From: Opitutia bacterium
GTDB lineage: Bacteria; Verrucomicrobiota; Verrucomicrobiia; Opitutales; UBA953
DNA length: 23,443 nt
Direction: 5' to 3'
NCBI GenBank assembly: GCA_021204635.1
Contig: JAJPZB010000124.1
Location: 1-23,443 of the forward strand
This document shows, one piece after another, positions 7,108 through 16,300 of this stretch. Position numbers and translations under genes: made by a program. Every line of letters starts with the position of its first letter. The stretch's first letter is position 1. The notes under the pieces were generated by a model. The model saw only the letters and a list, made by a program, of their open reading frames with translations. It ran no database searches and was not told where the DNA came from.

Positions 7108-7854
7108 CTACTGCTTTTTGGGTTTGCGGCCTCGGCGTTTTTTGGGGGGCGGCTGGTCGTCGTCTTGGCCGGCTTCGTCGGATTCTTCGTCGTCCCAGCG
7201 CATGGTATCGTCTTCCACGATTCCTTTTTCCTCGAATTCGTCGATATCTTTTGCCGCCTTAAAGTCATCTTCCTCGCTGCGGGTTTTGAGTTTTTCGTCC
7301 TCGTCGTCGAGGCTCAGTTCGAAGCCGTCGGGGATAAATTCGAGGATGTCGATGATTTCCTGGAATGCGTGCGTCGTTCTGCCTTCCATGAATGCCTGCG
7401 TTTGGGCGTCGCGGATCTGTTCTTCGAGTTCCGTTGTTGTGAATTTCTGGACGAAATCGATTTTGTCGTTCAGGTAGTTGACGCGCAGTTTTGTGATGTG
7501 GGAGAGGAAATCTGCGTATGTCGTCTTTGAATCGTCAATGATGTCGGGCATGGCGAAGAGTTCTTCGTCGGTGTCGAAGAAAGTTTCATTGACGCGGACG
7601 AGCCTTGCGGTTTTGTCCGGGTTTATTTTTTGCAATTGGAACGGGATGAATGCGTTTTCGACAATTTCGGTCGAGAGGCCGTATTCGCGCAATCCGTCGA
7701 GCAAATCCAAGATGTAGCTCATTTGCCTCGGGTCGATGATTGGGAGCGAATCGTCGTCCCATTGCACGGGGACGCTTGTTTCGCGGACCCACCAGTTCAT
7801 GTCTTTGCCGAAGCGAATTTCGCACCATGTAAGCAGAGGTGTGTTTTTATCCAT
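7108..7854 (-). CDS. conserved-looking hypothetical acidic protein with basic C-terminal tail
   Basis: I do not recognise this protein. The ATG at 7854 (MDKNTPLLTW) gives 248 residues; an upstream in-frame start would run into the terminator of the lipoprotein gene and is unlikely. The body has aromatic stretches (CEIRFGKDMNWWVRE) and alternating acidic and hydrophobic segments. From about residue 160 it becomes very acidic (LSLDDEDEKLK, EEDDFKAAKD, WDDEESDEAGQDDD) and ends in PPPKKRRGRKPKKQ, an AT-hook-like basic tail (RGRKP) that could bind nucleic acid. No signal peptide or membrane segment is visible, so it is probably cytoplasmic. It reads in the same direction as the lipoprotein gene behind it, but a terminator separates the two. 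A GT-rich repeat begins directly after its stop. Confidence 0.8.
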   Translation of the reverse strand: MDKNTPLLTWCEIRFGKDMNWWVRETSVPVQWDDDSLPIIDPRQMSYILDLLDGLREYGLSTEIVENAFIPFQLQKINPDKTARLVRVNETFFDTDEELFAMPDIIDDSKTTYADFLSHITKLRVNYLNDKIDFVQKFTTTELEEQIRDAQTQAFMEGRTTHAFQEIIDILEFIPDGFELSLDDEDEKLKTRSEEDDFKAAKDIDEFEEKGIVEDDTMRWDDEESDEAGQDDDQPPPKKRRGRKPKKQ

Positions 7855-7894
7855 GTTGTGAAGAAAAATAGGTTTTGTTTTTTTGGAGGCAACA

Positions 7895-7930
7895 AAAAGC
7901 TCCGGGGCGTGGAATTGCACCGGAGCTTTT
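7895..7930 (-). terminator. rho-independent terminator of the pal-like gene
   Basis: Perfect 11-bp arms (AAAAGCTCCGG at 7895-7905, CCGGAGCTTTT at 7920-7930) enclose a 14-nt loop. Read on the minus strand, the hairpin ends in a T-run and lies just past the stop of the lipoprotein gene (7942), so it should end that transcript before the acidic-protein gene. Confidence 0.85.
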
Positions 7931-7941
7931 GCGCGGGCGGA

Positions 7942-8532
7942 TTAGCGGGCTGCGTTCCCGTCCACGACGATGACTTTGCGGTCTTTGCTGACCTGATCCT
8001 TTGTGCCGCTTTGCACGGCGAATTGTTCGCCGAGCGCGTGGATTTTTGCGGTATCAGCCGAGCCGATGCGGTTGAGGTAGTTTTTCACAGCCTGCGCGCG
8101 TTTGTCGGAGAGCGTCAAATTGTATTCTGCGGAGCCGTAGTAGTCGGAGTATCCGACGATTACGATGCCGTCGCGTTTTGCGGCTTCTGCGATTGCGTCG
8201 AGTTGGTGGCGCGCATTTTCGTCAACAGAAAATCTGTCGAACGCGAAATAGATTGTGCAAAGTTTTGCCTCTTCGGGGATGTTGTTTTCGTTGATCCACG
8301 CGGCGACTTTTTCGTCGGCAGAGCGCATGTCGGATTCGGGGAGTTCTTCCGGCGCGCCCTGATCCAAATCGTCGGTCCCGACGTTGGAGATTTCGCCATC
8401 TCCGCCGGTTGGCTGCGGCTGTTGCTGTTGGTTGGGGTAATCGGTTCGCGGCGCATATGCGGAGCGGCGCGGAGTGCAGCCGGCGACGGCGACTGCGGCG
8501 ATAGCGATGAGAGCGAGTGGGAGGAGTTTCAT
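7942..8532 (-). CDS. pal: peptidoglycan-associated (OmpA-like) lipoprotein
   Basis: The ATG at 8532 gives 196 residues starting MKLLPLALIAIAAVAVAGC, a lipoprotein signal peptide with lipobox AVAGC (Cys19 as the acylation site). A Pro/Gln-rich linker follows, then an OmpA C-terminal domain: TIYFAFDRFSVDENARHQLDAIA, IVIVGYSDYYGSAEYNLTLSDKRAQAVKNYL and HALGEQ. This is the order found in Pal proteins, which anchor the outer membrane to peptidoglycan through diaminopimelate binding. The length is typical of Pal. No tol genes lie beside it in this window, so the assignment to Pal rather than another OmpA-family lipoprotein rests on the domain order. It reads divergently from uppS and ends in a strong terminator. 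Confidence 0.88.
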   Translation of the reverse strand: MKLLPLALIAIAAVAVAGCTPRRSAYAPRTDYPNQQQQPQPTGGDGEISNVGTDDLDQGAPEELPESDMRSADEKVAAWINENNIPEEAKLCTIYFAFDRFSVDENARHQLDAIAEAAKRDGIVIVGYSDYYGSAEYNLTLSDKRAQAVKNYLNRIGSADTAKIHALGEQFAVQSGTKDQVSKDRKVIVVDGNAAR

Positions 8533-8724
8533 GTTTGTTCTTTGTTGGAAAATTGAACTTTCGGGAATGAAACGAGAAAGCAAACCGTCCCGCAAGCGTT
8601 ATTTTGTTGCCGATTTTTTGGGGCGAAAATGCGGCAAAAAGTCTCAGTGCGGGCGAGTTTTCGCGGGGTGCTGAGTTTTTCAAATTGCAAGCGGCGGGGC
8701 GACGGAGTTTCATTCCCGCAACTT
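8533..8724. promoter_or_regulatory. divergent intergenic region between pal and uppS
   Basis: This 192-bp gap must hold the promoters for the leftward lipoprotein gene and the rightward uppS-cdsA-miaA group. I find no convincing -35/-10 pair on either strand. GGAG at 8704-8707 is 17 bases before the uppS ATG, too far for an ideal ribosome binding site. Confidence 0.4.
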
Positions 8725-9471
8725 ATGCTCCCAAAACCGCAACGAACGCCAAGGCATGTCGCCATAATAATGGACGGAAACGGGCGCTGGGCGGAGGCGC
8801 GCGGGGAATCTCGCGCGGCGGGTCACAGGGCGGGGACGGAAACTGTTATGCGCGTCGTGCAGGCGGCAGCAAAATCGGGCGTGACTTTTTTGACGCTCTA
8901 CGCGTTTTCGTCGGAAAATTGGAATCGCCCCGAGAGCGAGATTTCCGCGCTGTTTGAGATTTTGCTGACGTTTATCGGCGAGCGCGAAAGCGAGTTTGTC
9001 GAGAAAAAAATTCGGTTACGGACAATTGGCGATTTGTCAGACTTCCCGCCGCGTGTTCGCGAAGCGGTGGAGCGGGTGAAAAAGGAGACGGAGAATTTCA
9101 CGGAGCACTGCGTTGTCGTCGCGCTCAACTATGGCTCGCGCTTGGAGGTTTTGCGGGCGGTGCAGCGGCTTTCGGCGGATTTGGCGGCGGGAAAATTGGC
9201 GTCGGCGCCGGCGGATTGGGCGGGCTTTTCCAAGTATCTCGACACGGACGGAATTCCCGATCCCGACTTGATTATCCGCACCTCGGGCGAGTATCGCCTC
9301 AGCAATTTTCTCATGCTCCAAGGCGCGTATGCGGAGCTTTATTTCACCGACGTTTTGTGGCCCGATTTTTCGGAAAAGGAATGGGCTGCCGCGCTCGAAT
9401 TTTATTCCACGCGCGAGCGCCGCTTTGGCAAGACCTCGGCGCAAATCCGCTCCGATTCCACGCCGACCTGA
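8725..9471 (+). CDS. uppS: isoprenyl (undecaprenyl) diphosphate synthase
   Basis: This cis-prenyltransferase condenses isopentenyl diphosphate units onto farnesyl diphosphate to make the C55 carrier lipid for peptidoglycan. The ATG at 8725 gives 248 residues, normal for the family; longer starts add an Arg-rich stretch without homology. Landmarks: HVAIIMDGNGRWA with catalytic Asp17, then LTLYAFSSENWNRP, and the C-terminal signature LIIRTSGEYRLSNFLMLQGAYAELYFTDVLWPDF. It is cytoplasmic and membrane-associated. The next gene is cdsA, 85 bp downstream, a neighbour pairing common in bacteria. Confidence 0.96.
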   Translation: MLPKPQRTPRHVAIIMDGNGRWAEARGESRAAGHRAGTETVMRVVQAAAKSGVTFLTLYAFSSENWNRPESEISALFEILLTFIGERESEFVEKKIRLRTIGDLSDFPPRVREAVERVKKETENFTEHCVVVALNYGSRLEVLRAVQRLSADLAAGKLASAPADWAGFSKYLDTDGIPDPDLIIRTSGEYRLSNFLMLQGAYAELYFTDVLWPDFSEKEWAAALEFYSTRERRFGKTSAQIRSDSTPT

Positions 9472-9556
9472 GATTCACCGCGCGACAACAATCTCCCCAA
9501 GCGACCCGCGACTTTCACGACCATAAATTTTCTTATCCCCACTCGAAGGCAACAAC

Positions 9557-10444
9557 ATGCTAAAACGCACGCTTAGCGCAACAACCCTGCTTATAATTCT
9601 GTTTTGTGCGATTTTTTTCGGCAAAATCTACGGCGTCATCGCTCTCGCCACAATCGCCTCGACGCTCGCGCTCTTTGAATTTTACCGGCTCATGGACCAC
9701 TGCGGCGCGAAGCCGCGAAAGGCGATCGGGCTGCTCATCGGGATACTTTTTATCCCGACGATTTTTTACGGCGCCGCGCAGGGCAATTTCACCACAAACA
9801 CGGAAATCGCGATGCTCGTGCCCGCTGCGATAATCATCATCTGCGGGATTTGCCTGATGCGCTCGCGCGAGATTCCGGAAATCGTGAAGCAGCTTTCGAC
9901 CGGCATCGGCGTGCTCTACATTCCGTTCATGGTGAGCTTTTTCGCGCTTCTCGTGGGGATTTACGGCATGAACGGCGTTTGGTTTTGCGCGTGGATTGTG
10001 CTTACCACAAAGTTCACGGATGTCGGCGGTTTGCTCGGCGGGAAATTTTTCGGGAAGCGGAAACTCGCCCCGACAATTTCGCCGCACAAGACCTGGGAGG
10101 GCGTCATCGGCGGGCTGATTTTGTCAATGGTGGTGGGCGCGGGAGTTGCCGCGTTGTTCAATTGCGCGGGCGTTTGGGAGCCGGAGATTGTGGTGATGGG
10201 CGTGGCGAAGGTCGTACCGCCGGACTTCGCGTTTTCGCCACTGACAGGCGCGGTTTGCGCGATTCCGCTTGCGATTGTCTGCGTGGTGTCAGACCTCGTC
10301 GAGAGCGTGGTGAAGCGCAATGCGGGCGACAAAGATTCGGGCTCGACAATCCCCGGCATGGGGGGCGCGTTGGATTTGCTTGACAGCCTGTTGCTCGTGG
10401 CGCCGGTCGGCTTTGTTGTCGTGCACCACGTGATTTTGCGGTGA
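9557..10444 (+). CDS. cdsA: phosphatidate cytidylyltransferase (CDP-diglyceride synthase)
   Basis: An integral membrane enzyme of 295 residues that makes CDP-diacylglycerol from CTP and phosphatidate, the branch point of phospholipid synthesis. Several hydrophobic segments are visible, starting at LLIILFCAIFFGKIYGVIAL near the N-terminus. KTWEGVIGGL and the C-terminal signature SVVKRNAGDKDSGSTIPGMG...GALDLLDSLL identify the family. The usual PGHGG-x-x-DR-x-D form is changed: PGMGG replaces PGHGG, and DLLD replaces DRxD. GAAGG at 9545-9549 lies a good distance before the ATG and probably serves as Shine-Dalgarno. The stop overlaps the beginning of the repeat-bearing leader of miaA. Confidence 0.93.
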   Translation: MLKRTLSATTLLIILFCAIFFGKIYGVIALATIASTLALFEFYRLMDHCGAKPRKAIGLLIGILFIPTIFYGAAQGNFTTNTEIAMLVPAAIIIICGICLMRSREIPEIVKQLSTGIGVLYIPFMVSFFALLVGIYGMNGVWFCAWIVLTTKFTDVGGLLGGKFFGKRKLAPTISPHKTWEGVIGGLILSMVVGAGVAALFNCAGVWEPEIVVMGVAKVVPPDFAFSPLTGAVCAIPLAIVCVVSDLVESVVKRNAGDKDSGSTIPGMGGALDLLDSLLLVAPVGFVVVHHVILR

Positions 10445-10448
10445 GCGC

Positions 10449-10470
10449 GGGATTGTTGCCACCACCAATC
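10449..10470. repeat. GCCACCACC repeat copy between cdsA and miaA
   Basis: The short gap between the cdsA stop (10444) and the preferred miaA ATG (10486) contains GATTGTTGCCACCACCAATC, one copy of the dispersed motif family of this window. A GTG at 10441 would put it inside the miaA frame, which argues for the ATG at 10486 instead. Confidence 0.6.
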
Positions 10471-10485
10471 CGAATTTCCCAAGAC

Positions 10486-11385
10486 ATGCCGGCAACAGAC
10501 CCGGAAATTTTCGTCATCACGGGCACGACGGCAGTCGGGAAAACCGAGCTCGCGCTTCGCTGGGCAGAGGAAAACAACGCCGAAATCATCTCGTGCGATT
10601 CCACGACGGTCTATCGAGGATTGGATATCGGCACGGCAAAGCCCACGGTGGCAGAGCGCGCCCGCGTGCCGCACCACGGCTTGGATCTCGTCGAGCCCTC
10701 CGAAAAATTTTCCGTCGGCGACTACGTGGAATTTGCCGTCCGCGCAGTCGAAGACATTCTCGCGCGGGGCAGGCGCGTGCTCGTTTCGGGAGGCAGCGGA
10801 TTTTACTTGAAATCTTTTTATTCGCCCGTCACGGACGAGATTGTCGTGGCGCCGGAGGTTCGCGAGCGCGTGGAAAAAATTGCCGCAGCCGGCGACAATT
10901 TCGCGGCGGAATTTTTGAGAAAGATTAATCCCGACGGCGCGCCGGACTTTGATTGGCAAAACCCGAGGCGGGTCGTCCGCGCGCTCGAACGCTGTTTGGC
11001 GAGCGGGAAGACGATTGCCGAATTGCGCGACGAGATGCGCGCGAGAACTTCGCCGTTTGCGCGCTATCGCAAGCACACGCTGCTTCTGCGGCGAACCCGC
11101 GAGGATTTGAACGAGCGGATTTCCATGCGCGTTGCCGCGATGATTTCCGCAGGGCTCGTGGACGAGGTGAAAGGGCTTGTTGCGCGGCGCGGGCTGCGGG
11201 AAGGCACTCCCGCCGGCAACGCGATCGGCTATCGCGAGACGTTGGCGTGGCTCAAAGCCGGCGAGCAGGGCGGCATTGACGCGCTGGCAGACGCCATTGC
11301 GCTCGCGACGCGGCAACTCGCCGCGCGGCAACGCAAGTGGTTTCGCACGCAGATTCCGATCGACGAAGTCCGCGATTTATTGTAG
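10486..11385 (+). CDS. miaA: tRNA dimethylallyltransferase
   Basis: The enzyme transfers a dimethylallyl group to N6 of adenosine 37 in tRNAs that read codons beginning with U. Start MPATDPEIFVITG (ATG 10486) gives 299 residues, the usual length, and avoids translating the repeat just upstream. Seen in order: P-loop GTTAVGKTEL, CDSTTVYRGLDIGTAKP, HHGLDLVEP, VSGGSGFYLKSF, NPRRVVRALE, GTPAGNAIGYRE and ARQRKWFR. All are family landmarks. The gene follows cdsA closely on the same strand, so it is probably cotranscribed. Its 3' end overlaps that of the convergent recD by 9 bp, leaving no room for a separate terminator. Confidence 0.96.
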   Translation: MPATDPEIFVITGTTAVGKTELALRWAEENNAEIISCDSTTVYRGLDIGTAKPTVAERARVPHHGLDLVEPSEKFSVGDYVEFAVRAVEDILARGRRVLVSGGSGFYLKSFYSPVTDEIVVAPEVRERVEKIAAAGDNFAAEFLRKINPDGAPDFDWQNPRRVVRALERCLASGKTIAELRDEMRARTSPFARYRKHTLLLRRTREDLNERISMRVAAMISAGLVDEVKGLVARRGLREGTPAGNAIGYRETLAWLKAGEQGGIDALADAIALATRQLAARQRKWFRTQIPIDEVRDLL

Positions 11386-13272
11386 CCGCGCGCTGAGGAG
11401 CGAATTTTCCTCGGTCTGCGTTTTCACGCAGGTCATCAGCGCGTCGTTGTCGATGACGAGCGCGAGAAAACTTCCCGATTTCCCGCCGCCGGCGAGTTCT
11501 TCTTTGCTGCGCGTCAGGGCGGTGTAGAGCAATTGCCGCGTGTAAAATCCGTCGCCCTTTTTTGGCGCGGGCGGGAGAATGACGGCGAGGCGCGAAAATT
11601 CCGAGCCCTGCGCCTTGTGCACGGTTGTCGCGTATGCGGTCTCGAAGTCGGGGAGTCGGAACACGGGGATTGAGCGCAGCGGCTCGCCGGTTTTTTCCGC
11701 GTCGCTGCTCCTGAACCACGCGTCAAAGCCGTTGTTGTCGCGGTTGCGCAAGACGACGCCGACATCGCCGTTGTGCAAGCCGAGGAACTTGTCGTTGCGC
11801 GTGATCAAAATCGGGCGGCCGTGGAAATTTTCGCCACTCTGCCGCGACTTCGAGAATTTCGCGCATAGGCGCGCGTTGATTGCGTCGCTCCCGAACTCGC
11901 CGTTTTTCATCGGGGAAAGGATTCGCGCGCTCTCGATTGCGGCGAGCACCTCGGCGGGGTCGCAGTCGCGGCTTTGTTGTGGCAGGTTGCGGAGGATTTC
12001 GGGAAAGATTTTCTCCGCCAATTTCGAGATGGTGGTGGCGAAATTCTTTTTCTGAAAATCCTTCGCCACCACAATGGCGCTGTCGCCACTTTTACCGCGA
12101 GCCAAGGCGTTTGCCGCGTCTGTGGTGGAACCTTCGAGCACGGATTTCGCCAATTGCCCGAGGATGCCGTCGGGCGAAAAGCGGTGCCCCTCGACGAGCG
12201 AGGCGCACGAATTTTCTATGCTCGCAACATTGTAAAACGCGCCGAACACGTGGCCCGGCTCCACGGAATCGAGCTGGTTTTTGTCGCCGAGCAAAATCAA
12301 TTTCGCGTTCTCGGGCGTGGCGCGCAGGAGCTTTTCCATCAGGTTTTGCGAGATCATCGACGCCTCATCTACCACGATGACGTCAGCGTCCAAGGGCGAA
12401 TCTTCATCGTGGCGGCTTTTCCCCGAGTAATCGATGCCGAGGGCGGAGTGGATGGAGGTCGGTCGCATGGTGGCGATTTTTTCGCGCGCCTCGGCGAGAT
12501 TTGGGAATTTCGCCGCAAACTCCGCAGGGAACGCATTTCCCGACGACAACAGACTCTCGCCGATTCGCGCCGCAGATTTTCCCGTGGGCGCCGCGAGGAT
12601 GATTTTCGCGCTCGGGCGCTCGCGCAAAATGCAGAGCAGGGCGCGGAAGAGCAGCGTGGTCTTGCCCGTGCCGGGGCCGCCGGAAATCAGTGTCAGCCGG
12701 TTTCGCAAAATGCATTCGACCGCGTGCTGTTGCTCGCCGGAGAATTTGAACGCGAAGCCTTCGTCCTTTCCTGCCGCGATGATTTTTTTGCTCTCGCCGG
12801 AAATCTCTTCGGGGAGCGCGCCCGCCATTCGCCTGATTCTTCGCGCGATGAAAACTTCTTCCAAGAATTGCCGCCGGAAATAGAGCGTCGGCTTCTCCGG
12901 GTTGGAGGTGGCATCAAAAATCAGCGGCGTCACTCGCGGCGCGTCTGCGGGCGAGACGATGTGTTGCTTCGCGTCCGCGCATTTCGTCTCGAAGAAATTT
13001 CGCGCGACGGGGTCTGCAACAAACTTGCAAGTTCCGTTCTCCGCGTAGATTTTCAGCGCGAGTTCCCTTGCCTCTTTCTCGATGGTGGCAATCTCGTCGG
13101 CGGAAAACCACGAATCTCGCGCGAGTTCTTTGAGTTCCCCCGCAAGCCAATGCGCCGCCTCGCACGGAGTGGCGGCATTGTGGTTGCCGAGAGCGTCATC
13201 GTGGTGGGCGTCGGGTTCGTGGTCGTCGAGATTGTGGTGGTCGTCTCTGTTGTCGTAGTTTGTCGTATCCAT
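11377..13272 (-). CDS. recD: RecBCD-type exonuclease V alpha subunit (RecD helicase)
   Basis: A 631-residue superfamily 1B helicase, normally the 5'-3' motor of RecBCD. Motifs in order: GGPGTGKTTLLFRALL (198-213, Walker A), VIVVDEASMISQNLMEKLL (Walker B), LLGDKNQLDSVEPG, EGHRF, ILSPMKNGEFGSDAINARL, then VTTVHKAQGSEFSRLAVILP and LLYTALTRSKE near the C-terminus. The N-terminal domain (36-180) has the character of RecD rather than the longer RecD2. The first 35 residues are an odd His/Asp/Asn-rich stretch made by repeat DNA. It lies 45 bp after recB on the same strand, and its 3' end overlaps convergent miaA. Together with RecB it would act in double-strand break repair and degradation of linear DNA. 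Confidence 0.92.
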   Translation of the reverse strand: MDTTNYDNRDDHHNLDDHEPDAHHDDALGNHNAATPCEAAHWLAGELKELARDSWFSADEIATIEKEARELALKIYAENGTCKFVADPVARNFFETKCADAKQHIVSPADAPRVTPLIFDATSNPEKPTLYFRRQFLEEVFIARRIRRMAGALPEEISGESKKIIAAGKDEGFAFKFSGEQQHAVECILRNRLTLISGGPGTGKTTLLFRALLCILRERPSAKIILAAPTGKSAARIGESLLSSGNAFPAEFAAKFPNLAEAREKIATMRPTSIHSALGIDYSGKSRHDEDSPLDADVIVVDEASMISQNLMEKLLRATPENAKLILLGDKNQLDSVEPGHVFGAFYNVASIENSCASLVEGHRFSPDGILGQLAKSVLEGSTTDAANALARGKSGDSAIVVAKDFQKKNFATTISKLAEKIFPEILRNLPQQSRDCDPAEVLAAIESARILSPMKNGEFGSDAINARLCAKFSKSRQSGENFHGRPILITRNDKFLGLHNGDVGVVLRNRDNNGFDAWFRSSDAEKTGEPLRSIPVFRLPDFETAYATTVHKAQGSEFSRLAVILPPAPKKGDGFYTRQLLYTALTRSKEELAGGGKSGSFLALVIDNDALMTCVKTQTEENSLLSARLQ

Positions 13273-13317
13273 TTTTTAATTACGATTTGGGGTTTGTCGT
13301 CATGGTGGTGGCAACTG
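13180..13317. repeat. GTGGT-rich repeat DNA across the recB-recD gap and recD start
   Basis: The 45-bp gap between recB and recD contains CATGGTGGTGGCAACTGTCA (13301-13320 including the recB stop). The adjoining first 90 bp of recD are GTGGTCGT / GTTGTCG-rich on the plus strand, encoding the His/Asp/Asn tail. This is the same motif family as the arrays at both window ends. Confidence 0.5.
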
Positions 13318-16300
13318 TCATAGTTGTGGCGCGGACAAGATGTCTTCGAGTTTGTCGAGCATTTCTTCCGTGATTGACGCGTCTCTGTAAATTGCTCCCC
13401 ACCGCACAAACACATACAAAATCCCACCGAAGTGTTTGTTGTGGTCGTAGGCGTCGCCGTAGATTTTTTTCAAAAATTTTCTGAGTGCGACGGCGTAAAC
13501 CATCCACTGCAAGGCGTAGCCGTTTGCGACAATCTCGTTCGCGAGATCCGCCTCCGAGATTGTTGTCTGCCGCGAATTTCTCGCCACAATCCGGTTTGTC
13601 TTCCAGTCTGCGATGAAGAAGCGTTCGCCGACGCGCGCCACGAGGTCGATGAAGCCGTGCATGAAGCCGTCGATGTTGAGGTGGCTGCCACTGTTGTCGC
13701 GCCAATGCCTCTCCGCCGTGCGCTCGTAGATTCCGCCAAATTCCGTGAAGACTTTGTCGAGCTTCGGGCACAGATTTTTTTTGTCTGCGGCGGGGAACAA
13801 AAATTCCATTTCGTGCACGCAGTCTTTCTCGGAATCGACGTCGGATAATTTGGCTCCGTCGCAGATTTCGAGCCCGAGCGTCTCCACCACCATCGCGCGC
13901 AATTTCTTCTCGATCTCGCTCGGATTTTTGCCGTTTCGCGTGAGCTGTTGCGCCGCGTTTTTCGCGAGGTCACCGAGATTTTCCTGCGTCTTGAAATTGA
14001 CCTTTTCGAGGATGCCGTGGACGAGAGAGCCGAAGTATGTCCCCGCCGGCAGGTCAAACCATCCGGGTTTGTGGTAGGTTTTTTCTTCCGCTTTGTGGTG
14101 GGCTTCTCCCGCCAACGTTGTGGTGGTGGCATTGTTGTCACCACCATTGTTGTCGGTGGTGGCGGGATTGTTGCCACCACCATCGTCGTCGGGGAAGGTG
14201 CTGTTTTCCGGCGGCTTGTCCTCGGCGTGAGTTTCCGCGAGGCTGTTCTCGTCGTCATTGTTGTCGGTGGCGGGGTTGTTGTGGCTTCCCAAAATTCGCG
14301 TGAAGCTGAAAAACCCGAAGGCGTCGTTCTTCGTGCGTTTTTCGACGGTGGCGAGAATTTTTTCGCGCTCTGCCACGCTCTTTGCCTCACAACAATCGCG
14401 CGCGATTGTTGCCACCTTGTCGCTCGTGGGAATCGGTGGCAACTCGCATTGCGAGTTCAAAACCACTACGTGCGGCGAGGGCGATTTCTCGTTCGGGTAT
14501 AGATAATCCCCTGCCGCGAGCAACGAGTTGGCGTATGACACGAGCGGCTTGCCGTAATACGTCGTCGTCGCTTCGTGGTAGAGCACGCACGCGCTCACAG
14601 CCCGCGTCAGCGCGACATAGAATTGCGCTGCGTCGGTCTGCGCCCTGTCTTCGACCAGCGCTTCTTTAAAGCCTCGGTCGCCCTTGATATACAACGTCGT
14701 GCCGCGTCGGACGAAATACGGCGGCTTGCGGGTGTTGTCGAGCGAGTGGTTCCAGAGGTCGGGCAAAAAGACGATGTCGTATTCGAGGCCCTTGCTCTTG
14801 TGAATTGTCTGTATCTGCACGGCGTCGGAATCGGTTTCCGCGCGGAGAGACTGCTGTTTGTCGTCTTTGTTGGGGCGACTTCTCTGCTCGGCGAAATATT
14901 TCGCGAGCGCGCTCGGCGTCAGGTTTTTGCGGCGTTCCCAGTCGTTGATAATCTCCGACAAGTGCCGCACGTTTGTGATTTTTCGCTTCGGGTTTTCAGA
15001 GTTTGCAAGTATCTCGTAGCAATCGAATTTGTTGGCGATTTCGGCAAATGCGGCGGCAAATCCGTTTTTCTCCCAGTTTGTTCTTTGCTCGTGCAGCGTT
15101 TTCTGAAATTCCTCCAACTCTGCGGCTTCCGCGCCCGCCGTTTGTTGCGTCAAAACCGCCTTCCTGAATTTGTCGCCGAAGAACGAGGTCAGCGCTGCCT
15201 TGCGGACTTTCGCCGTGTCACGCGGCGACAAGATTGCCTCCATCAGCGATTCAAAATCTGCCGCCTCCGTGTCGGCGAGAACGGACGACGTTGCCGTCGT
15301 CGTCGCGGGCACTCCGAGGCGCGCCAGCATGCTCCTGATCATGGTGGCGGATTTGTTGTCGCGCACCAAAATCGCGATTTTCGACGGCCGGACGTTCTGC
15401 GTTTTTACGAGCGCCTCGACGTCGTCGCACACCGCTTGTTGCACGCCTGCCTGCGCGAGCTTCGCTCTGGCGCCGTAGCCGCCTATGCGCACGAAAATCG
15501 CCGGCGAGTCTGCGGTGGGCGGCTCCACGCCGTCGCGCGGCGCGGCGCTTGCGTCCGAGTATTCCAAGAAGCCCGAAATTTTCACGTTGGTCTCGGTCTT
15601 GTTCTTTTTCTCGGCAACGACGGGCTCGATTTTTGCGTCTTTGCTAAAAATTTCGTTGAACGCGGCAATCATTTCCGGCGACGAACGCCAGTTGTATTTC
15701 AGCGTGAGTCGGTTTCCCTTGGAAATTTCCGCAATGCGGGTGCGCGCCTTTTTGTATGTCTCGACGTCGCCGCCGCGGAATTTGTAAATCGCCTGCTTCG
15801 GGTCTCCGATGCAGAAAAACGGCAGCCCGTTTTCGACAAAAATTTTGTCAAAAATTTCCCACTGCACGGGGTCTGTGTCCTGAAATTCGTCAACGAGCGC
15901 AACTCTGCGGCGCGCCGAGATTTTTTTTGCGAGCCGCGGGCCCGAGGTCTCTTTTTCGAGGGCGTGCAAAAGGCGCGTGAGCATTTCGTTGTATGAAATC
16001 GTATCCGCTTCGGCGCGAAATTTTTGCCATTCGTCAAACGCCTGCCGCACATAATCCGCGCGGGACTTCATGAAATCCCAGTCCGCAGACGCGCTTTCTG
16101 CGGCGAATTTGAGGCCCGGCACTTGCTCCATTTCGTTTATCAGCGTGGACAATTTGTCTGCCAACGAGGAAATGTCTTCTCCCTTTTCCTTGTCTTCGAT
16201 GAGCGGCGATTCTCTGCCGGCGAGTTTTTCGCGCAAGATGAAGCGGCGGGCAAAGCGCTCGCGTTCTTCGCCGATGTCTCCGCAAAGTTCTGCGTTCAGC

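Noticed and set aside
6836..7477. Plus-strand open frame across the island junction
   Set aside because: Ser-rich translation antisense to the acidic protein gene, with its beginning in palindromic repeats.
11974..13323. Plus-strand open frame of 449 codons opposite recD
   Set aside because: Antisense to intact RecD motifs, and its end is low-complexity Val-rich sequence from the repeat.
14575..15996. Plus-strand open frame of 473 codons
   Set aside because: Antisense to the recB helicase motifs; no recognisable domain.
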